Origin: Paenibacillus phytohabitans
Lineage (GTDB): Bacteria > Bacillota > Bacilli > Paenibacillales > Paenibacillaceae
DNA: 64,000 bases
NCBI RefSeq assembly: GCF_013141775.1
Contig: NZ_WHOB01000091.1
Location: 1 to 64,000, forward strand
Direction of reading: 5' to 3'
A model generated the notes under the pieces. That model did no database searches, was not told where the DNA came from, and worked only from the letters and a program-made list of their open reading frames with translations. A program made the translations under genes and the position numbers. Position 1 is the stretch's first letter. Each line of letters begins with the position of its first letter. Below are positions 59,301-64,000 of this stretch, one piece after another.

Positions 59301-59860
59301 CGGGTCCGGTCGATACGGACATACATGATGTCCTTAGCGTCGGTCTCCAGCTCCAGCCAAGCTCCGCGATTCGGAATTACTGTGGCGGTGTAGGTTTTTT
59401 TGCCGTTCTTATCCACTTTTGTGCTGAAATAGACGCTTGGAGAGCGAACCAACTGGCTGACAATAACCCGTTCCGCACCATTGATAATAAAAGTGCCGGT
59501 TTCCGTCATCAGCGGGAAATCTCCCATGAACACTTCCTGCTCTTTGACCTCACCGGTCTCCTTATTGATGAGACGCACCTTCACACGCAGAGGAGCCGCA
59601 TATGTCACGTCCCGCTCTTTAGCGTCGTCAACCGTATACTTCGGTTCACCCAGGCTGTAATCAATGAACTCTAGTACCAAATTCCCTGTGAAATCCTGGA
59701 TCGGCGAGATGTCCTGGAACATTTCCCGCAATCCTTCCTCCAAAAACCAGTCATAAGATTTTTGTTGGATCTCGATCAGGTTCGGGACCTCGAGTACCTC
59801 GTTAATTCTCGCATAGCTCCGCCGAGTGCGTCGACCATACTGAACAAGATGTCCTGCCAA
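56315..59860 (-). CDS. rpoB: RNA polymerase beta subunit
   Basis: 1181-residue beta subunit of Firmicutes type. The rifampicin region G-S-S-Q-L-S-Q-F-M-D-Q-T-N and L-T-H-K-R-R-L-S-A-L-G-P-G-G is of susceptible form. Acidic C-terminus (E-E-Q-E-I-E-M-K-E-L-D near 1155) is usual in this group. A TTG start follows a GGGGTGAGT site as in B. subtilis. A 380-base leader with a strong promoter lies upstream. Confidence 0.98.
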   Translation of the reverse strand: MAGHLVQYGRRTRRSYARINEVLEVPNLIEIQQKSYDWFLEEGLREMFQDISPIQDFTGNLVLEFIDYSLGEPKYTVDDAKERDVTYAAPLRVKVRLINKETGEVKEQEVFMGDFPLMTETGTFIINGAERVIVSQLVRSPSVYFSTKVDKNGKKTYTATVIPNRGAWLELETDAKDIMYVRIDRTRKIPVTVLLRALGFGSDAEILELLGNDEYIRNTLDKDNTDSTEKALIEIYERLRPGEPPTLDNAKSLLVARFFDPKRYDLANVGRYKINKKLHIKNRLFNQRLAQPLVDESTGEILAESGQMVDRRLLDELIPYFEKNVAGKNYRVTGGVMDSEDIPLQTIDVFSPIEEGRIIKLIANGNIDKSVKHITQADIISSISYFINLLHGIGNTDDIDHLGNRRLRSVGELLQNQFRIGLSRMERVVRERMSIQDANAITPQALINIRPVIASIKEFFGSSQLSQFMDQTNPLAELTHKRRLSALGPGGLTRERAGFEVRDVHHSHYGRMCPIETPEGPNIGLINSLSTFARINEYGFIEAPYRWVDPKTGKVTEQIDYLTADEEDNYVVAQANVQIDEHGTFKEDMVIVRYNKDSDNITTMPSNRVDYMDVSPKQVVSVATALIPFLENDDSNRALMGSNMQRQAVPLLIPKAPLVGTGMEHKSAKDSGVCIVSKYDGIIERSSANEIWLRRVEAVEGKEVKGDIVKYKLHKFMRSNQGTCINQRPLAKRGDIVKKGDILADGPSTEMGELALGRNVVVAFMTWEGYNYEDAILLSEKLVKEDVYTSIHIEEYESEARDTKLGPEEITRDIPNVGEEALRNLDERGIIRIGAEINAGDILVGKVTPKGVTELTAEERLLHAIFGEKAREVRDTSLRVPHGSDGIIVDVKVFTRENGDELPPGVNQLVRVYIAQKRKISEGDKMAGRHGNKGVVARILPEEDMPFLPDGTPVQVVLNPLGVPSRMNIGQVLEVHIGMAALRLGIHVATPVFDGAREYDVFDTMEEAGMQRNGKTVLYDGRTGERFEREVTVGVMHMIKLAHMVDDKIHARSTGPYSLVTQQPLGGKAQFGGQRFGEMEVWALEAYGAAYTLQEILTVKSDDVVGRVKTYESIVKGENVPEPGVPESFKVLIKELQSLGMDVKILSGDEQEIEMKELDDEDETSGDKLSLNLEGAEVGIE

Positions 59861-60236
59861 CTTTACTCACCCCTCATGTCTACTCACTTAAAAATTGATT
59901 GCGAACCCTTGTTTGGACCCGTATAATGGAACCATAACACAAGGATTCAGCCATAAATACAGAAAAGCCCCTTATCGAAATCTTTCGAAAAAAGAGCGCA
60001 TCTATCCACGGCCAAAATACTCCTTATCCAGTAGATTTGCCCAAAACGTGCGTATTATACGTCACCAAGCAACAGTTTATGCGCTATTATCTATTGTCCC
60101 GGCGACCTTCGCCGTGACAGGAACATAGAGAACGGAATTCGCAAAAACCTGCCGTACGGCATGCGCTTACCGGGCGACAATATATCACTTGACATTTCAG
60201 CAAACTAAAGACATGGAGCCTAGCTTAATACTGACA
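59861..60236 (-). promoter_or_regulatory. Long leader of rpoBC
   Basis: About 375 bases between promoter and rpoB hold no gene. Two strong structures stand out: a hairpin CGGCG/CGCCG with a TCC/GGGA outer part (about 60093-60121) and the palindrome GCCGTACGGC (about 60150-60160). Attenuation or antitermination of rpoBC is a possibility, not shown. Confidence 0.5.
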
Positions 60237-60243
60237 TTTTATA

Positions 60244-60272
60244 ATAATAACACTATCAACATTGCATGTCAA
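60244..60272 (-). promoter_or_regulatory. Sigma-A promoter of rpoBC
   Basis: TTGACA (60267-60272) and TATTAT (60244-60249) with exactly 17 bp between, within an A+T-rich stretch. It is directly downstream of the methyltransferase gene. Confidence 0.85.
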
Positions 60273-60289
60273 TAAGTATTAATATTTTT

Positions 60290-60886
60290 TTACTTCTTCG
60301 CTCTGATAATGCGATAACCCTTGTCTTTCCCCACTTCTTCCACATCCGAGAACAGGCTTTCCAGCTTGGCGGCGGCCGATGGTGCGCCCTGCTTCTTCTG
60401 GATGACTATCCACAGACTTCCACCCTCATTCAAATGCGCATGTGCCTGCTCAAAAATCTCATGAACTACAGCCTTGCCTGCACGAATTGGCGGGTTGGTA
60501 AGAATCACATCGAATGTACGCCCCTTCACCGCAGACAGTACATCACTTTCCATAACCGTAACATTGCGGATTCCGTTATGCTGCGCATTCTCGCGGGCAA
60601 GCTCTACCGCACGGCTGTTGATATCAATCATCGTCACATGTCCCTTGGGAGTGAGGAGTGCTGCACTAATCCCCATAGGGCCGTAACCACAGCCAACATC
60701 CAGCACCTCTGCCCCATCCGGAATTTCCATTGCTTCGATCAGAACTCGGCTGCCATGATCAATATCCCCTTTGGAAAAAACACCGGCGTCGCTTGTAAAG
60801 CGGAGGCTTTTGCCTCTCAGTACCGTATCGATGCTGCGTCTGTCATGACGTGCTTCCGGCTGCTGCGAGTAATAATGCTGCGACAT
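60290..60886 (-). CDS. RsmC-like class I methyltransferase
   Basis: 198 residues. S-adenosylmethionine motif D-V-G-C-G-Y-G-P-M-G near 62-71 and the N-P-P motif (I-L-T-N-P-P-I-R near 127-134) indicate amino or ring nitrogen methylation. The gene between rplL and rpoB in Bacillus (ybxB) belongs to the RsmC-like group; the likely target is 16S rRNA, but the base is unproven. The start M-S-Q-H-Y-Y has GGGAGG at normal distance. Confidence 0.85.
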   Translation of the reverse strand: MSQHYYSQQPEARHDRRSIDTVLRGKSLRFTSDAGVFSKGDIDHGSRVLIEAMEIPDGAEVLDVGCGYGPMGISAALLTPKGHVTMIDINSRAVELARENAQHNGIRNVTVMESDVLSAVKGRTFDVILTNPPIRAGKAVVHEIFEQAHAHLNEGGSLWIVIQKKQGAPSAAAKLESLFSDVEEVGKDKGYRIIRAKK

Positions 60887-60935
60887 ACAATCCTCCCTTT
60901 CACTTGGCTCTAATATACAAAGCATATCTTATAGA

Positions 60936-60967
60936 GCAACCCCCTTGAACAAGTTCAAGGGGGTTGC
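60936..60967 (-). terminator. Strong hairpin after rplL
   Basis: GCAACCCCCTTGAA and TTCAAGGGGGTTGC form a perfect 14-bp stem with a four-base loop (CTTG on the minus strand). TCTATAAG follows, a weak T-run. It lies between rplL and the methyltransferase and probably reduces readthrough. Confidence 0.6.
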
Positions 60968-61019
60968 AAGAACCGGACAGAATCACTTCATATCCGGGGC
61001 AGTACCTACTTAAATCAAA

Positions 61020-61379
61020 TTATTTTACTTCTACAGAAGCGCCTGCTTCTTCCAATTTTGCTTTAGTAGCTTCTGCTTCTTCTTTGCTTACTTTTTCTTT
61101 GATTGCTTTTGGAGCGTTGTCTACAACGTCTTTAGCTTCTTTCAAGCCAAGACCTGTGATTTCGCGAACGATTTTGATAACGTTGATTTTGGAAGCGCCA
61201 GCGCCTGTCAAAATTACGTCGAATTCGGATTGTTCTTCTTCAACAGCTGCTACTGCGCCGCCAGCTGCTACTGGAGCTGCTGCAGTTACGCCGAATTCTT
61301 CTTCGATTGCTTTAACCAGGTCGTTCAGTTCCAATACGCTCATGCCTTTAATTTCTTCCAAGATTGTTTCTTTGCTCAT
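61020..61379 (-). CDS. rplL: 50S ribosomal protein L7/L12
   Basis: 119-residue stalk protein that recruits GTPase factors. N-terminal dimer part (about 1-35), Ala/Gly-rich hinge (about 35-50) and C-terminal domain with L-K-E-A-K-D-V-V-D-N near 80-90. It follows rplJ by 63 bp. Confidence 0.97.
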   Translation of the reverse strand: MSKETILEEIKGMSVLELNDLVKAIEEEFGVTAAAPVAAGGAVAAVEEEQSEFDVILTGAGASKINVIKIVREITGLGLKEAKDVVDNAPKAIKEKVSKEEAEATKAKLEEAGASVEVK

Positions 61380-61442
61380 GATTGAACCTCCATTATATTT
61401 GAATTGGTTTGTGGTATTGATTATGAAGCTAGAAGCAAAGGC

Positions 61443-61946
61443 TTACGCGCTTTGTTCTTCTTTTTCAGCAACAGCTTTAACTGCAAGCGCGAAGTTGCGG
61501 ATTGGAGCTTGAAGCACGCTAAGCAGCATGGACAGCAAACCATCGCGGGATGGAAGCTCAGCCAGTGCTTTCAGTTGGTCAGCGTCGATAACGCGACCTT
61601 CTACAACGCCGCCTTTAAGTTTCAGAGCGTCGTTCTTCTTAGCGAAGTCGTTCAAAATTTTGGCTGCTACTACCGCATCAGTTTCACTGAAAGCGATCGC
61701 TGTAGGACCAGTCAGGACAGCGTCCAGATCAGTCAACTCAGCCGCTGCAGTTGCACGGCGAAGCAATGTGTTCTTCAGGACTTGAAAATCAACGCCAGCT
61801 TCACGAAGCTGCTTACGCAGTTCAGTCACTTGCGAAACGTTCAATCCGCGGTAGTCCGCAACAACAGTAGAGATACTGTTCTGCAGTTTGCCAGTTACAA
61901 CATCAACCGCATCCTGTTTAGCTTGGATTACTTTTGCATTTGCCAA
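61443..61946 (-). CDS. rplJ: 50S ribosomal protein L10
   Basis: 167-residue L10, which anchors L7/L12 dimers by its C-terminal helix. Family motifs V-A-D-Y-R-G-L-N and L-K-N-T-L-L-R-R-A are present. Its leader can bind the L10-L12 complex to control the operon. Confidence 0.97.
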   Translation of the reverse strand: MANAKVIQAKQDAVDVVTGKLQNSISTVVADYRGLNVSQVTELRKQLREAGVDFQVLKNTLLRRATAAAELTDLDAVLTGPTAIAFSETDAVVAAKILNDFAKKNDALKLKGGVVEGRVIDADQLKALAELPSRDGLLSMLLSVLQAPIRNFALAVKAVAEKEEQSA

Positions 61947-62017
61947 TTGTATACACCTCCTGAAAATTTATGTGACGGCGATTCTTCCGGAGAATCCGCG
62001 CCGTTCCTACGCAGGCA

Positions 62018-62190
62018 TTAGAAAAGCCTCCGCAGATTCACGAAGGCTTGATAAAACGGAAAGCAATCAGGCGAACCTGTTACTTTTTGTTTCTATCACA
62101 ACACCTCGGTAGGAAATTAAGCCCTACGGCACCTACTGTCTACGGTAAGCATATTCGAATTCAAGATTGATCACCTTAATGTTCACAACT
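62018..62190 (-). promoter_or_regulatory. L10-type leader with attenuator
   Basis: The leader contains the L10-leader-like core around ACCGTAGACAGTAGGTGC, with TTAATTTCCTACCGAGGTGT nearby, followed by a hairpin AAGCCTTCG/CGGAGGCTT and TTCT at 62024-62049 that looks like a terminator. Binding of L10-L12 to the core is known for this leader family; here the identity is by resemblance only. Confidence 0.75.
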
Positions 62191-62195
62191 GTTAT

Positions 62196-62224
62196 AGATT
62201 ATCAAAGATGACTCAAAGAGTCAA
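62196..62224 (-). promoter_or_regulatory. Sigma-A promoter of rplJL
   Basis: TTGACT (62219-62224) and TAATCT (62196-62201) with exactly 17 bp between. The -35 lies just past the rplA stop codon. Confidence 0.7.
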
Positions 62225-62231
62225 CCCTTAA

Positions 62232-62924
62232 TTATCTGAAAGCAGCTGCGTTCACGCGAGCGCTAGGTCCCATTGTGGACGAAATAGCGATGCCTTTAAG
62301 GTATACACCTTTAGCAGCAGCCGGTTTCGCACGGTTCAGAGCGTCGATGAGGGATTTAAGGTTCTCGTTCAGTTGTTCAGCGTTGAAAGACACTTTGCCG
62401 ATTGGCGCGTGAATTTGACCCGCTTTGTCAAGACGATATTCGATTTTACCGGCTTTAATTTCTTGAACAGCCTTGGTAACGTCGAAAGTAACTGTACCTG
62501 CTTTAGGGTTAGGCATGAGGCCTTTACCACCGAGCAGACGACCCAGTTTACCGACTTCACTCATCATATCAGGTGTAGCTACGCAGACGTCGAATTCAAA
62601 CCAGCCCTGTTGAATTTTGTTGATCATATCAGCATCACCAACAAAATCCGCGCCAGCAGCTTCCGCTTCTTTCGCTTTTTCACCTTTTGCAAATACAAGC
62701 ACGCGTTGAGTTTTGCCTGTGCCGTGAGGCAGGACAACAACACCACGAACAGCTTGGTCTTGTTTACGCGGGTCTACACCCAGACGAACTGCTGCTTCAA
62801 CGGTTTCGTCGAATTTAGCAGTTGCTGCCTTTTTCACAAGCTCTACAGCTTCTGAAGGCTCGTAAGTCGCTTCGCTGTTGATCAGCTTAGCAGATTCTTG
62901 GTATTTCTTACCATGTTTAGCCAT
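62232..62924 (-). CDS. rplA: 50S ribosomal protein L1
   Basis: 230-residue L1 of the mobile E-site stalk. M-A-K-H-G-K-K-Y-Q-E, T-P-D-M-M-S-E-V-G-K-L-G-R-L-L-G and M-P-N-P-K-A-G-T-V-T are typical. The start has AGGAGG upstream; a longer frame reaches back without a site. Confidence 0.97.
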   Translation of the reverse strand: MAKHGKKYQESAKLINSEATYEPSEAVELVKKAATAKFDETVEAAVRLGVDPRKQDQAVRGVVVLPHGTGKTQRVLVFAKGEKAKEAEAAGADFVGDADMINKIQQGWFEFDVCVATPDMMSEVGKLGRLLGGKGLMPNPKAGTVTFDVTKAVQEIKAGKIEYRLDKAGQIHAPIGKVSFNAEQLNENLKSLIDALNRAKPAAAKGVYLKGIAISSTMGPSARVNAAAFR

Positions 62925-63005
62925 GAAAATGTTCCTCCTTTGTGGTGTTAGCGGAAATTCCTCCCACATATTGCGGTCATGAATGACCGGTTCATCGAAT
63001 ACATA

Positions 63006-63431
63006 TTAGTCTTCGATTGTGATACCCATACTGCGGGCAGTACCTTCAACCATACGCATTGCAGCTTCGATAGATGCAGCGTTCAGATCGGGCATTTTTG
63101 TTTCAGCAATTTCACGAACCGCTGCGCGGCCGAGTTTTGCTACTTTCTTCTTGTTTGGTTCACCGGATCCTTTTTCTACTTTTGCAGCGATGCGAAGCAG
63201 AACAGCAGCCGGAGGAGTTTTAGTGATGAAGGTAAAGGAACGGTCTTCAAATACTGTAATTTCAACCGGGATGATCAGGCCAGCCTGGTCGGCAGTACGA
63301 GCGTTGAATTCCTTACAGAATGCCATGATGTTGACACCTGCTTGACCTAACGCCGGACCTACTGGAGGCGCTGGATTCGCTTTCCCTGCAGGAATCTGCA
63401 GTTTCACCATTTTAATAACTTTTTTAGCCAT
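63006..63431 (-). CDS. rplK: 50S ribosomal protein L11
   Basis: 141-residue L11 at the factor-binding centre, target of thiostrepton and needed for RelA activation. K-L-Q-I-P-A-G-K-A-N-P-A-P-P-V-G-P-A-L-G is conserved. AAGGAGG precedes the ATG used; the longer frame has no site. Confidence 0.97.
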   Translation of the reverse strand: MAKKVIKMVKLQIPAGKANPAPPVGPALGQAGVNIMAFCKEFNARTADQAGLIIPVEITVFEDRSFTFITKTPPAAVLLRIAAKVEKGSGEPNKKKVAKLGRAAVREIAETKMPDLNAASIEAAMRMVEGTARSMGITIED

Positions 63432-63506
63432 GAGTGACACCTCCTTGCGTAAATAGTGGTATTCGAATGCTAAACAGCATTCTCCCACAAGAAACCCTTG
63501 CGCTTG

Positions 63507-64000
63507 TTATATCTTCTCCACTTGAGTGAAATCCAACTCGAGCGGGGTTTCCCGTCCAAACATGTTGACATGTACCTTGATCTTGCTTTTGTCTGCCAAA
63601 ATCTCTTCCACGGAGCCCACAAAATTCGCAAACGGACCGACCATAATACGTACGGATTCCTTAATTTCGAAATCAATCTTCGCTTTAGGTTCAACCATGC
63701 CCATATGCTTCAGAATTTGTTCAACCTCTTCAGGGAGCAGAGCGGTAGGCTTGGACCCCGAACCAGTTGAACCGACAAATCCGGTAACGCCCGGCGTATT
63801 GCGGACTACATACCAGGAATCATCAGTCTGAACCATTTCGACCAAAACGTAACCAGGGTAAACTTTGCGCATGACAGTTTTTTTCTTGCCATCCTTGTTT
63901 ACCAGCTCTTCTTCCATAGGAACAAGAACGCGGAATATTTTGTCTTCCATGCCCATGGACTCAACGCGTTTTTCCAAATTGGCCTTGACCTTATTCTCAT
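63507..64000 (-). CDS. nusG: Transcription antitermination protein NusG (5' end outside the window)
   Basis: The visible 164 residues (Y/E-N-K-V-K-A-N-L-E onward) cover most of the NGN domain and the KOW domain at the C-terminus (I-M-V-G-P-F-A-N-F-V-G-S-V near 110 of this part). About 13 residues at the start are missing at the edge. In Bacillus, NusG stimulates pausing; the order secE-nusG-rplK is usual. Confidence 0.96.
   Translation of the reverse strand, partial: ENKVKANLEKRVESMGMEDKIFRVLVPMEEELVNKDGKKKTVMRKVYPGYVLVEMVQTDDSWYVVRNTPGVTGFVGSTGSGSKPTALLPEEVEQILKHMGMVEPKAKIDFEIKESVRIMVGPFANFVGSVEEILADKSKIKVHVNMFGRETPLELDFTQVEKI

Overview
The window comes from a low-to-mid G+C Gram-positive endospore former, most likely Paenibacillus or a close relative. 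The reasons are spore genes (spoIIM, pdaB, kbaA, gerD, cwlD), Gram-positive type RNA polymerase and adenylate kinase, Shine-Dalgarno sites of the AAGGAGG type, and gene order close to the Bacillus subtilis nusG-to-pdaB ribosomal superoperon region. Almost all core genes lie on the minus strand, so the biological reading direction is right to left.

Right to left: nusG (cut by the window edge), rplK, rplA, rplJ, rplL, an RsmC-like methyltransferase, rpoB, rpoC, an L7Ae-like protein, rpsL, rpsG, fusA and tuf (63-48 kb). Then comes a four-gene oxygen/redox-sensing island (47.6-44.3 kb): a cupin and a V4R-domain protein on the plus strand, an FNR-type iron-sulfur regulator, and a soluble globin-coupled chemotaxis transducer. 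A perfect FNR box sits at about -41.5 before the V4R-cupin pair. The S10-spc-alpha clusters follow without a gap from rpsJ to rplQ (44-28.9 kb), with secY, adk, map, a KOW protein and infA embedded, then truA, rplM and rpsI (28.7-26.8 kb).

From 26.8 to 9.5 kb the ribosomal order is interrupted by a 17-kb phage-derived tail cluster. Its regulatory end holds an XRE repressor with an ImmA/IrrE-type protease (plus strand), a divergent Xpf-like sigma factor, and four operator-like 16-bp palindromes. A complete P2-like contractile tail follows: tail-terminator candidate, sheath, tube, a tail chaperone with a -1 frameshift site, tape measure, gpX, gpD, gpV, gpU, gpW, gpJ, gpI and a long fibre. Small membrane and lysis genes end the cluster. 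No head, portal, terminase, replication or integrase gene is visible, so it looks like an R-type tailocin rather than a prophage. It is bracketed by the real rpsI 3' end and a 59-bp decayed copy of that end. The left copy cuts off an M15-type endolysin after about 37 codons.

Left of the tailocin are a second rpsI-type terminator, a frameshifted lipoprotein gene, cysH and sat (sulfate assimilation), and the conserved sporulation block cwlD, salA, gerD, kbaA, pdaB, spoIIM, with a PPK2 polyphosphate kinase inserted between kbaA and pdaB. At the left edge a strong leftward promoter probably serves an rRNA operon just outside the window.

Other points: ribosomal protein S12 naturally carries Arg at the classical streptomycin-resistance position (K56 of B. 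subtilis), and several leaders (L10, L13, rpoBC) and sigma-A type promoters can be read directly. No tRNA, rRNA or CRISPR array was recognised inside the window.
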